NCBI RefSeq assembly: GCF_900109145.1
Contig: NZ_FNYY01000007.1
Location: 147,843-211,842 of the forward strand
Direction: 5' to 3'
Source: Marinovum algicola
GTDB taxonomy: Bacteria > Pseudomonadota > Alphaproteobacteria > Rhodobacterales > Rhodobacteraceae
DNA length: 64,000 nt
The notes beneath the pieces are model-generated. The model had not been told where the DNA came from. It did no database searches and saw nothing but the letters and a program-made list of their open reading frames with translations. Of the stretch, positions 48,008 to 56,167 are shown piece by piece (the stretch's first letter is position 1; each line of letters opens with the position of its first letter). A program made the position numbers and the translations under genes.

Positions 48008-49759
48008 ATGTCGTCGAAATCTTCCTCACTTCGCGGTCTGGCGGCGCTCTACATCGCATGTATAGCGGCGGTGAGCGCCGGCGTCTGGCACACCGGCTTT
48101 CGTCAGGGCCTCGATCAGATCGCCCGGCGCGGCGAGGCCGGGCTGTCGCTGGCCGCCGACCGACTCACCGCCCAATTGCAGCATCACGCCGAGGTGGCAG
48201 TGCTGACCGCCGATCACCCGGCGCTGGCGGCGCTGCACGATGGAGGCGACCGCGCACCGGCCGATGCGCTGCTGCTCGACGTGGCCGACAAGACCTCGGC
48301 GCTGACCATGCATTACGTCGATGCCTCGGGCCGGGTGCTGGCGGCCTCTGGGCCACGCACGCCGGAGGCTCTGGGCGACAGCGCCTATTTCCGCCGGGCG
48401 ATGCAGGGCGCGCTGGGCTCGGCGCATGTGGTGAGCGAGACCTTCGGCGTGCGCGCCTGGTTCTTTGCCGCGCCGACCTTTGATGCCGCCGGCAAGGTGC
48501 GCGGGGCGCTGATCCTCGGCGTCGACATCGACCGGCTGGAAGAGAACTGGCGCGGCGACCGCCCGGCGATCTATTTCGTCGACGGCGACGGCCGGGTCTT
48601 CATTTCGAACCGTTCCGAGCTCTTGTACTGGCGTCAGCCGCCCGGCGCGCTGGGGCCGGAGACGCCGGCGGGCGAAACGCCGCGCGCGGTGCAGGTGGGC
48701 GCGCATGAGGTCTGGTGGCTCGACTGGTCGCCCTATGTGCCGCGCCGCGCCTTGCATCTGAGCCAGGATCTGCCGGTGATCGGAATGCGCGCCGAGGCAC
48801 TGATCGACACCAGCCCGGCGCTGCGGCTGGCGCTCTGGCAGGCGGCGGCGGTGGCCGCGCTGATGGCGACCTTCGGCGCGCTGCTGTTCCTGGCCGGGGC
48901 GCGCCGGCGGGCGCTGGCACAGGCCAATGCACGGCTCGAGAGCCGGGTCACCGCGCGCACCGCCCAGCTGTCGCAGACCAACACCGCGCTGCGCCACGAG
49001 GTGCGCGAACGCCAGGAGGCCGAGGCGGCGCTGAAACGCGCCCAGGCCGATCTGGTGCAGGCCGGCAAGCTCTCGGCGCTGGGGCAGATGTCGGCCGGCA
49101 TCAGCCACGAGCTGAACCAGCCACTGATGGCGATCCAGCACTATGCCGAGAACGCCCAGGCCTTCCTTGACCGCGACCGCCCCGCGACCGCACGCGAGAA
49201 CCTGGGTCGCATCGCCGCCATGGCGCGCCGCATGGCGCGGATCATCAAGAACCTGCGCGCCTTTGCCCGCAACGAAAGCGAGCCGATGGGCAAGGTCGAT
49301 ATCGTCGCGGTGATCGACAGCGCCATCGAACTGGCCGAGCCGCGGCTGCGCCAGGGCGCGGTGACGCTGGACTGGCAGCCACCGCCGGCGCCGGTCTGGG
49401 TCTGGGGCGGCGAGGTGCGGCTGGGACAGGTCTTTGTCAATCTGATCTCGAACGCCGCCGACGCCATGGAGGACGCCCCGCGCCGCGCCCTGACCATCAC
49501 GCTCGACGCCGGCACGCGTCCGGTGGTGACGGTGGCAGACACCGGGCCGGGCATTGCCGATCCCGACCGTATCTTCGACCCGTTCTATTCCACCAAACAG
49601 GTCGGCGGGCCCGACGGCATGGGGCTTGGCCTGTCGATCTCCTATGGTCTGGTGCAGAGCTTTGGCGGCACCATCCGCGGCAGCAACGCGCCCGGCGGCG
49701 GGGCGGTCTTTACCGTCGAGCTCGACCAATGGCGTGAAGCGCAGGAGGCGGCGGCATGA
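48008..49759 (+). CDS. dctB: DctB-type sensor histidine kinase
   Basis: A 583-residue membrane kinase. TM1 is near residues 8-28 and TM2 near 275-300 (AAAVAALMATFGALLFLAG), with a periplasmic dCache-like sensor between them. A coiled coil (ESRVTARTAQLSQTN) follows. The H-box is GISHELNQPLMAIQHYAENA, the N-box VFVNLISNAADAME, and the G-boxes VADTGPGI and GMGLGLSI. DctB family kinases sense C4-dicarboxylates through the periplasm. dctD overlaps its stop by ATGA. No dctPQM TRAP transporter is in the window, so the dicarboxylate assignment comes from family resemblance. Confidence 0.88.
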   Translation: MSSKSSSLRGLAALYIACIAAVSAGVWHTGFRQGLDQIARRGEAGLSLAADRLTAQLQHHAEVAVLTADHPALAALHDGGDRAPADALLLDVADKTSALTMHYVDASGRVLAASGPRTPEALGDSAYFRRAMQGALGSAHVVSETFGVRAWFFAAPTFDAAGKVRGALILGVDIDRLEENWRGDRPAIYFVDGDGRVFISNRSELLYWRQPPGALGPETPAGETPRAVQVGAHEVWWLDWSPYVPRRALHLSQDLPVIGMRAEALIDTSPALRLALWQAAAVAALMATFGALLFLAGARRRALAQANARLESRVTARTAQLSQTNTALRHEVRERQEAEAALKRAQADLVQAGKLSALGQMSAGISHELNQPLMAIQHYAENAQAFLDRDRPATARENLGRIAAMARRMARIIKNLRAFARNESEPMGKVDIVAVIDSAIELAEPRLRQGAVTLDWQPPPAPVWVWGGEVRLGQVFVNLISNAADAMEDAPRRALTITLDAGTRPVVTVADTGPGIADPDRIFDPFYSTKQVGGPDGMGLGLSISYGLVQSFGGTIRGSNAPGGGAVFTVELDQWREAQEAAA

Positions 49760-50982
49760 GGCAGGTCTTGTTGGTGGACGACGACGCGGGCCTGCGCGAG
49801 GCGCTGTGCCAATCGCTGGAACTGGCAGAGTATGCACCGGTTCCGGCGGGGTCTTTCGTGGTCGCCAAGGATCATATCACACCGGACTTCGACGGGGTGA
49901 TCCTGAGCGATATCCGCATGCCGGGGCGCGATGGCTTTCATCTGCTCGACCACGCCCAGCAGGTCGATCCCGACCTGCCGGTGATTCTGCTGACCGGCGA
50001 GGGCGACATCCCGATGGCGGTGCGCGCGCTTGGCGCCGGGGCCTTCGCCTTTCTCGAAAAGCCCTGCGCCACCGAGGATCTGCTCAAGGTGCTGGACCGG
50101 GCGCTGAAGGCCCGCGCCATGGTGCTGGAAAACCGCCGGTTCAAAAGCCAGATCGAGGCCGGCGATCCGGCGGCGCGGATGATCTTCGGCACCTCGGCGC
50201 TGGCCGAGGCGCTGCGCGCGCAGGTCCGTCAGGTGGCGGCATCGACCGCCGATGCGCTGATCATCGGGCCGCAGGGATCGGGCATCTCCAAGGTGGCCGA
50301 GGTCATTCACCTGTCCTCGCCCCGCGGCAAGACGCCGTTCGAGAAACGCGCCGCGCGCAGCCTCGATCCCGCCGGCCTGCGCGACGTGTTCTCGCGCGCC
50401 GAGGGCGGGGCGCTGTTTCTCGATGGCATTGCCGATCTTTCGGCCGACAGCCAGCTTGTGCTGCTCGATCTGCTGGACTCCGGCCAGGGGTTGCGGCTGA
50501 TCGCGGGGGCGGTCGACGGGATCGATGCGGCCTTTGCCGAGGGCCGGGTGACCGCCGATCTCTATTACCGGCTCAATGTCCATGTGGTGCGCATTCCGGC
50601 GCTGTCGGAACGGCCCGAGGACATCCCGGTGCTGTTTCGCCATTACGTCGACCAGGCCGCCGAACAGGCCGGCATCGCCGCGCCTGAAATCAGCCCGGAT
50701 CATGCGGCCGCGCTGATGGCGCAGAGCTGGCCGGGAAATGCGCGCTCGCTGATGTCGGCGGCGATGCGGTTTGTGCTGGGCATGCCGGAAGAGGTGGCGC
50801 GCAATGCCGAACAGGGGCTGGCGGCGCAGATGGCGCAGGTCGAACGCTCGCTTCTGATCGCCGCGCTCAGCCGCCAGAACGGACGCGCCACCGAGGCCGC
50901 GAAACAGCTGAAACTGCCGCGCAAGACGCTTTACGACAAGCTCGCGCGCTATGGCATCAAGCCGGAGGACTACCGCCGCTGA
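49756..50982 (+). CDS. dctD: DctD-like response regulator with degenerate sigma-54 activator domain
   Basis: A 408-residue regulator. The receiver domain is intact: Asp8-Asp10, phospho-acceptor Asp52 (ILSDIRMPGRDG), Thr80 and Lys102. The central AAA+ domain (about 145-360) is broken for sigma-54 work: the Walker A place reads GPQGSGIS (residues 171-178) without the Lys, the GAFTGA loop and its flanks are deleted, and Walker B reads GGALFLDGI with Gly instead of catalytic Glu. The C-terminal Fis-type HTH (ATEAAKQLKLPRKTLYDKL) is intact. It probably binds DNA and acts with a sigma-70-type polymerase, as is known for Rhodobacter NtrC. Confidence 0.9.
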   Translation: MRQVLLVDDDAGLREALCQSLELAEYAPVPAGSFVVAKDHITPDFDGVILSDIRMPGRDGFHLLDHAQQVDPDLPVILLTGEGDIPMAVRALGAGAFAFLEKPCATEDLLKVLDRALKARAMVLENRRFKSQIEAGDPAARMIFGTSALAEALRAQVRQVAASTADALIIGPQGSGISKVAEVIHLSSPRGKTPFEKRAARSLDPAGLRDVFSRAEGGALFLDGIADLSADSQLVLLDLLDSGQGLRLIAGAVDGIDAAFAEGRVTADLYYRLNVHVVRIPALSERPEDIPVLFRHYVDQAAEQAGIAAPEISPDHAAALMAQSWPGNARSLMSAAMRFVLGMPEEVARNAEQGLAAQMAQVERSLLIAALSRQNGRATEAAKQLKLPRKTLYDKLARYGIKPEDYRR

Positions 50983-50990
50983 CGGGCCGG

Positions 50991-52175
50991 CTAACGCGCC
51001 AGCGCCTTCATGCCGCGTTCCAGCCCTTCGAGCGTCATCGGCACCATGGCGCCCTCAAAGATCTCGTGGATCATGCCGATCGACTGGGTGTATCGCCACT
51101 GCTGTTCGGGCACCGGGTTGATCCAGAGATTGTCGGGCCATTGGTCGCGGGCGCGCGCCAGCCAGACCTGGCCGGCTTCCTCGTTCCAATGTTCGTTGGC
51201 GCCGCCGGCAAAGGCGATCTCGTAGGGTGACATGCTGGCATCGCCGACAAAGATGCACTTGTAGTCCGAACCATAGGTGCGCAGCACCTCCCAGGTCGGC
51301 GTTACCTCGGACCAGCGGCGGCGATTGTCGCGCCAGACACCTTCGTAAAGGCAATTGTGGAAATAGTAATATTCGAGGTGCTTGAATTCGGAGCGCGCGG
51401 CCGAGAACAGCTCTTCCACCACCCGGATATGCGCATCCATCGAGCCGCCGACATCGAGAAACAGCACCACCTTGACCGCATTGTGCCGCTCCGGCCGGGT
51501 CTTGACGTCAAGGTAGCCGTGTTCGGCCGTCGCCCGGATGGTGCCGTCGAGGTCCAACTCGTCATTGGCACCGGTCCGTGCCCAGTTTCGCAGGCGTTTC
51601 AGCGCCACCTTGATGTTGCGGGTGCCAAGCTCGATCTGGTCGTCGAGATTGCGAAACTCGCGCTTGTCCCAGACCTTGACGGCGCGCTGGTGGCGGCTTT
51701 TCTCCTGGCCGATGCGCACGCCTTCGGGGTTGTAGCCATTGGCCCCGAAGGGCGAGGTGCCGGCGGTGCCGATCCATTTGTTGCCGCCCTGATGGCGGCC
51801 TTTCTGCTCCTCGAGCCGCTTCTTCAGCGTCTCCATCAGTTGATCGAAACCGCCGAGGCTCTCGATCTCGGCCATTTCCTCGGGGCTGAGGTGTTTCTCG
51901 GCCATCTTGCGCAGCCAGTCCTCGGGCAGATCGACGGCGCTCAGCACGTCCTGCGCCGAAATTTCTTCCAGCCCCTTGAAGCTGTGCGCAAAGGCGCGGT
52001 CGAACTTGTCGAGGTTGCGCTCGTCCTTCACCATCGCGGTGCGCGCGAGGTAATAGAAGGCATCGACGTCATAGGTCGCCAGACCCGCGCTCATGCCTTC
52101 GAGAAAGGTGAGATATTCCCTGAGCGACACCGGAACGCCGGCGCGGCGCAGGGTTTCGAAGAAGGGAACGAACAT
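50991..52175 (-). CDS. CoxE-like VWA-domain protein (MoxR partner)
   Basis: A 394-residue cytoplasmic protein. The N-terminal helical part is FVPFFETLRRAGVPVSLREY. A CoxE-type VWA domain begins near residue 235 with VVLFLDVGGSMDAHIRVVEE; the MIDAS DxSxS reads DVGGS, so the first Ser is Gly. Partners of this group work with MoxR ATPases to remodel or metallate proteins. The MoxR gene is 2.5 kb upstream on the same strand. GAGG 7 bases before the ATG overlaps the end of the preceding 55-codon gene. Confidence 0.88.
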   Translation of the reverse strand: MFVPFFETLRRAGVPVSLREYLTFLEGMSAGLATYDVDAFYYLARTAMVKDERNLDKFDRAFAHSFKGLEEISAQDVLSAVDLPEDWLRKMAEKHLSPEEMAEIESLGGFDQLMETLKKRLEEQKGRHQGGNKWIGTAGTSPFGANGYNPEGVRIGQEKSRHQRAVKVWDKREFRNLDDQIELGTRNIKVALKRLRNWARTGANDELDLDGTIRATAEHGYLDVKTRPERHNAVKVVLFLDVGGSMDAHIRVVEELFSAARSEFKHLEYYYFHNCLYEGVWRDNRRRWSEVTPTWEVLRTYGSDYKCIFVGDASMSPYEIAFAGGANEHWNEEAGQVWLARARDQWPDNLWINPVPEQQWRYTQSIGMIHEIFEGAMVPMTLEGLERGMKALAR

Positions 52176-52184
52176 CGCCGCGCC

Positions 52185-52352
52185 TCAGAGGGCCAGGCGG
52201 TGGATCACCAGCGTGGCCAACATGCCCAGAAGCGCGAAGGCCAGCGCATAGATGCCGACATATTGCACCACGTCCAGCGTCTTGCCGCCGCGCCGCCTGG
52301 CGATCGTGCCGCCGATGATACCGCCGATAATGGCGCCGATGATGACCAGCAT
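52185..52352 (-). CDS. Small 55-residue membrane protein
   Basis: A 55-residue reading frame, MLVIIGAIIGGIIGG at the start and LATLVIHRLAL at the end. Two hydrophobic segments (about residues 1-17 and 33-50) are separated by a basic loop ARRRGGKTLD; Gly repeats suggest tight helix packing. AAGGA sits 5 bases before the ATG. The stop is 9 bp before the VWA gene start and the start is 39 bp after the DUF2927 gene, so it sits in the operon. It could anchor the VWA/MoxR machine to the inner membrane, but the function is unknown. Confidence 0.7.
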   Translation of the reverse strand: MLVIIGAIIGGIIGGTIARRRGGKTLDVVQYVGIYALAFALLGMLATLVIHRLAL

Positions 52353-52391
52353 CTGTTCCTTGTCCTTCTGTCTGCGCCGGCGCCGCCGGAA

Positions 52392-53765
52392 CTACCCGCG
52401 CGGGCCCTTGAGCGGGTTGAGCGCGGCAATCTCGCGCAGTTTCGCGCGCACCGCCCAATCCGCGCCAAAGCCGTAGCGCGCCCATCCCAGAGAGTCCATC
52501 CGCACCTCGCGCGCTTCCGAAACCCGTCCGGTCAGATCGAGCGCCTCGGCGCGCAACAGCAGCAGCGTGCTCAGCAGCGCCGCGTTTTCATGGCGCGCGG
52601 CGGTGTCGAAATGCGGTGCCACCAGCGCCAGCGTCTGGTCCGGCCGGCCGCGCGTCAATTCGAGCGCGCCGAGCTGCGAGGCGACATAGGCCAGATGCAG
52701 CTCGGTCGCCGGGCTCATGCGATAGAACCGGTCGGCGGCCTCGAATTCGGCGCGCGCCCGATCGGGGTCGCTGATCAGAAGAATGCGGCCCATGGCGTAA
52801 TGCGAAAAGGCGCGGCGGTGATCCTGCCAGCCCATGGCGGCGGCGATCCTGAGCGCCCGGGTGGCGGCGGTCCGGCGTTGAGAATGCCTGGCGCCGGGCC
52901 CCAATGCCTCCTGCACCGCCTCGATCCAGGCGCGGGGCGTGCGCGACTGCCGGTTGGTGCCGATGCCGGCGCCGCGCGGGTTCAGCCGGGCGAGAATGGC
53001 GGGCAGGCGAGCGGCGACACTCGCGCGGTCCATGCCGGAGCGCAGCGCGCTGTCATAGGTCGCCCGCAGGATCAGCATGTCGAAACCGGTCAGGACGGTG
53101 TGCACATTGTCGTCGTTGAACACCGAATCCGGCAGGCGATAAAGATCGTTGAGCGGCCCCAGCGCCTGGGCCAGCTCTTCGTGCAGGCAATCGCGCATCT
53201 CTTGCGGGGTGGTGTCATTGGGCACGAAGATCGCCACCGTGGTGCGCTGTTGCAGCTGCGCCCAATTCAATTTGCCGGAGCGGCGCTTGCGCTTGTAATC
53301 GGCCAGAGAAGTGACATTGGGCACCACGAAACAAGCCGCCATCGGCAGGGCGCGGCGGATCTCGGCCGAGCTGATCGCCTCGATCGTCACCGCCGCCGGC
53401 GCGTCTGGCGCCACCTGGCGAATGTCCAGCGCCGCCTCGCTGCGCAGCCGATGCAGGAGCTGCTTGAGATCGCGGTCGAGCTGGGCCGGGGCATCGCCGG
53501 TCACCCGCACCCCGATCGGCCCTTCGAACCGGGTCAGCCGAGGCAGCGGGCGGCCGCTTTCAAGCTGGAAGTGCAGGTCGATGAAATCGCGGGCAATATC
53601 GGTATTCGACCGCGCCGCCGGCAGCGGGCGGGGCTGCGAAAAGGTCTTCATCACCGGCAATGTGGATTCCAGACTGGCGGCGCGGGTCGGCATATCCGAA
53701 GAGGCCATCGGCACGCAGGCCGAGAGCAACATGTAAAGCGGCAGGAAAAGACGGCTGCGGCGCAT
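52392..53765 (-). CDS. DUF2927 family lipoprotein
   Basis: A 457-residue exported protein. The signal peptide ends in a lipobox, MLLSAC with Cys17, so it is a probable lipoprotein. The DUF2927-type region (about residues 50-240) contains FIDLHFQLESGRPLPRLTRF, CFVVPNVTSLADYKR, CLHEELAQALGPLNDLYRLPDSVFNDDN. The sequence HEELAQ resembles a protease-like HExxx block but no metal site is proven. The C-terminal part is helical and TPR-like (AEFEAADRFYRMSPATELHLAY). It follows the GNAT gene by 3 bp, indicating an operon with the small protein and the VWA gene. Confidence 0.8.
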   Translation of the reverse strand: MRRSRLFLPLYMLLSACVPMASSDMPTRAASLESTLPVMKTFSQPRPLPAARSNTDIARDFIDLHFQLESGRPLPRLTRFEGPIGVRVTGDAPAQLDRDLKQLLHRLRSEAALDIRQVAPDAPAAVTIEAISSAEIRRALPMAACFVVPNVTSLADYKRKRRSGKLNWAQLQQRTTVAIFVPNDTTPQEMRDCLHEELAQALGPLNDLYRLPDSVFNDDNVHTVLTGFDMLILRATYDSALRSGMDRASVAARLPAILARLNPRGAGIGTNRQSRTPRAWIEAVQEALGPGARHSQRRTAATRALRIAAAMGWQDHRRAFSHYAMGRILLISDPDRARAEFEAADRFYRMSPATELHLAYVASQLGALELTRGRPDQTLALVAPHFDTAARHENAALLSTLLLLRAEALDLTGRVSEAREVRMDSLGWARYGFGADWAVRAKLREIAALNPLKGPRG

Positions 53766-53768
53766 GTG

Positions 53769-54218
53769 TCAGGCTCGCTGGTATTTGATGAACGGGGTCA
53801 ACACGCCGATCCGGTCATAGAGATCGCGGGCGGTGTGGTTGAACTCCTGGGTGAGCCAGTAGACCGAGGGCGCGCCCGCCGCATCGGCTCGGGCATAAAC
53901 TGCCTCGATCAGCTTGCGGCCGATGCCACGCCCCCGCAGATCGGGCACGGCGTAGAGATCCTGCAAGTAACAGACCTCTTCCTCTTTCCAAGCATGGCGG
54001 TGAAACAGGAAGTGCGTCAACCCGACGAGCCGGTCCCCGGAAAGGGCGACAAGGCCATTGAAATCGCGGCTGTCGTCTCCCAGCAAACGATGAAAGGTGC
54101 TGTCATAAATCCGCGCCGGAAGCTCGGTTTCATAAAACGCGAGATATTGCCGCCAAAGCTCCTGCCATTGGTCCCGATCTGCTGGCCGCAGCGCGCGGAT
54201 AGTCATTTCAATCGACAT
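53769..54218 (-). CDS. GNAT-family N-acetyltransferase
   Basis: A 149-residue GNAT. IRALRPADRDQWQELWRQYL opens the fold, VCYLQDLYAVPDLRGRGIGR carries the acetyl-CoA loop, and SVYWLTQEFNHTARDLYDRI closes it. ATG 54218 and ATG 54206 are both possible. First gene of the unit GNAT-DUF2927-small protein-VWA. Its substrate is unknown; protein or amine acetylation is possible. Confidence 0.85.
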   Translation of the reverse strand: MSIEMTIRALRPADRDQWQELWRQYLAFYETELPARIYDSTFHRLLGDDSRDFNGLVALSGDRLVGLTHFLFHRHAWKEEEVCYLQDLYAVPDLRGRGIGRKLIEAVYARADAAGAPSVYWLTQEFNHTARDLYDRIGVLTPFIKYQRA

Positions 54219-54648
54219 TCTGGTCTGCCTGCTCTTTCGGATGCATCAGGACATCCCGTTTGGCGTTATCGCCTTATGGGGGAGTATACGGCAAAGCCGG
54301 GATTTCCTAAGCCGTAAATCGGCCGAGTTTTTCCGGCGTCCGAAAGCGTTGCAATTCAGCCGAATCAAGGGGTTGGGTTGTGGGCGGGCAATCGGGATCA
54401 CACCAGATATGGTGAATTGCCGACGTTTGCCGACAGGTAATGCACGAGGGCAGGATGCAAATGCCCGGCTATGCCGGGCGGGGCCGTCCGACTGGCCGTG
54501 CCACGCCGCAAATTCGTCGCCGGCCGCCGGATCTTTTATCGCGCGATCGCGCCGGTTTCCCGATCAGGGCAGGGCGGTCTTTCCGTCCATGGGCCCTGGC
54601 CCGCTCCGCCACAGGTTTTCGACCGGAACGGGACCGGGCCGCCCCGGA
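54219..54648. other. 430-bp intergenic region, no gene recognised
   Basis: Between the GNAT start and the MoxR stop. It must contain the GNAT promoter. A compact perfect hairpin GCCCGGC-TAT-GCCGGGC lies at 54463-54479, without a T-run. Open frames across it lack protein character. It separates moxR from the VWA unit, which are contiguous in many genomes. Confidence 0.5.
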
Positions 54649-55488
54649 TCAGCGGCCGCGGCGGGCCATGAAGGCGAGGCGTTCGAAAAGATGCACATCC
54701 TGCTCGTTCTTGAGCAGGGCGCCGTGCAATTTGGGCAGGGCGTTGGCCCCGTCGCGGGCCAGATCCTCGGGCGTGAGATCCTCGGCCAGCAGGAGCTTGA
54801 GCCAGTCGAGCACCTCGGAGGTCGAGGGTTTCTTCTTGAGCCCGGCCTGCTCGCGGATCTCGTAGAACTGGGTCAGCGCGGTGGTCAGCAGCGCCTGTTT
54901 GATACCGGGATGATGAACCTCGACGATCTGGCGCATCGTCGCCTCGTCGGGGAACCGGATGTAGTGAAAGAAACAGCGGCGCAGGAAGGCGTCGGGCAGT
55001 TCCTTTTCATTGTTCGAGGTGATGATGACGATCGGGCGCTGGCGGGCCTTGACGGTTTCGCCGGTCTCGTAGACGTGAAATTCCATCTTGTCGAGCTCCT
55101 GCAACAGGTCGTTGGGAAACTCGATGTCGGCCTTGTCGATCTCGTCGATCAGAAGCACCACCTTCTCTTCCGCCTCGAAGGCCTGCCAGAGCTTGCCCTT
55201 GCGGATGTAGTTGCGCACGTCATGCACCCGCTCTTCGCCGAGCTGGCTGTCGCGCAGGCGCGAAACGGCGTCGTATTCATACAGCCCCTGCTGCGCCTTG
55301 GTGGTGGATTTGACGTTCCACTCCAGCATCCGCAGGCCCAGCGCATCGGCCACCTGACGCGCCAGTTCGGTCTTGCCGGTGCCCGGTTCGCCCTTGACCA
55401 GCAGCGGCCGTTCCAGCGTTACCGCGGCATTTACCGCTAACGTGAGATCTTCGGTCGCCACATAGCTCTCGGTGCCCTGAAATTTCAT
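54649..55488 (-). CDS. MoxR-family AAA+ ATPase
   Basis: A 279-residue AAA+ ATPase. Walker A is KGEPGTGKTELARQ, Walker B VVLLIDEIDKAD, sensor 1 IVIITSNNEKELP and the arginine region AFLRRCFFHYIRFPD. MoxR proteins act as chaperones with VWA partners, and the CoxE-like VWA protein lies just downstream on the same strand. AAGGAG stands before the ATG. dksA is divergent across 182 bp. Confidence 0.93.
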   Translation of the reverse strand: MKFQGTESYVATEDLTLAVNAAVTLERPLLVKGEPGTGKTELARQVADALGLRMLEWNVKSTTKAQQGLYEYDAVSRLRDSQLGEERVHDVRNYIRKGKLWQAFEAEEKVVLLIDEIDKADIEFPNDLLQELDKMEFHVYETGETVKARQRPIVIITSNNEKELPDAFLRRCFFHYIRFPDEATMRQIVEVHHPGIKQALLTTALTQFYEIREQAGLKKKPSTSEVLDWLKLLLAEDLTPEDLARDGANALPKLHGALLKNEQDVHLFERLAFMARRGR

Positions 55489-55670
55489 GCCTGCTCCTTG
55501 TTTCGGCTTCTGGCGCGGAGCCTATCGATACCGAGAATTCGCCGCAATACAGCGCTTTGTGTAGTGACATTCCGGTGCTCAGGGAGTACTCCGAGCGCGC
55601 AGGGGTTGCCGGTCAAAAGGAGCATTCAAAATTGATTTCAACTGAGGCTGGCCAGAAAGAGGGAGCGGAT

Positions 55671-56093
55671 ATGAAACAAGAATCGTTTCTACCCGAAGAT
55701 TATCGTCCCGCTGAGGACGAACCATTCATGAACGAGCGGCAAACTGAATATTTCCGCCGCAAGCTGATTTCCTGGAAAAACGAATTGCTCGACGAAACCC
55801 GCGATACGATCGAAGGGCTTCAGGAGAGCACGCGCAACATTCCCGATGTTGCGGATCGCGCCAGCGAAGAGACAGACCGCGCCATTGAACTGCGCACCCG
55901 CGACCGTCAGCGCAAGCTGGTCGCCAAGATCAATGCGGCCCTGCGCCGGATCGACGAGGGGGAATACGGCTATTGCGAGGTGACCGGCGAGCCGATCTCG
56001 CTCAAGCGTCTCGACGCGCGGCCGATCGCCACCATGAGCCTCGAGGCGCAGGAGCGTCACGAGCGCCGCGAAAAGGTGCATCGCGACGATTGA
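55671..56093 (+). CDS. dksA: DksA/TraR-family transcription factor lacking a zinc finger
   Basis: A 140-residue RNA-polymerase secondary-channel factor that works with ppGpp. The coiled coil spans residues about 25-95, with the tip motif DVADRA (Asp59, Asp62, Ala64) preserved. The C-terminal zinc-finger region reads YCEVTGEPISLKRLDARP and then TMSLEAQE, so only Cys102 of four zinc cysteines remains. Cysteine-poor DksA proteins are known in Rhodobacter and Pseudomonas and remain functional without zinc. GGGAG precedes ATG 55671; the open frame upstream is not protein-like. A strong terminator follows. Confidence 0.93.
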   Translation: MKQESFLPEDYRPAEDEPFMNERQTEYFRRKLISWKNELLDETRDTIEGLQESTRNIPDVADRASEETDRAIELRTRDRQRKLVAKINAALRRIDEGEYGYCEVTGEPISLKRLDARPIATMSLEAQERHERREKVHRDD

Positions 56094-56120
56094 GCCGCGG
56101 CGCTGCATTGCAAAATACCG

Positions 56121-56151
56121 AAAACGCCGGGGCGCTCGCCCCGGCGTTTTT
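56121..56151 (+). terminator. Rho-independent terminator of dksA
   Basis: AAAACGCCGGGGC (56121-56133) pairs perfectly with GCCCCGGCGTTTT over 13 bp around a GCTC loop and ends in five T. Confidence 0.93.
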
Positions 56152-56167
56152 GTCAGAAGGGAAAGAG

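Noticed and set aside
51357..54317. A 986-codon plus-strand frame across the VWA, DUF2927 and GNAT genes
   Set aside because: It spans several well-supported minus-strand genes and their gaps, with Arg/His/Gly-rich content typical of antisense reading.
54241..55440. A 399-codon plus-strand frame upstream of and opposite moxR
   Set aside because: Its second half is the reverse of the MoxR AAA+ domain and its first half has no recognisable content.
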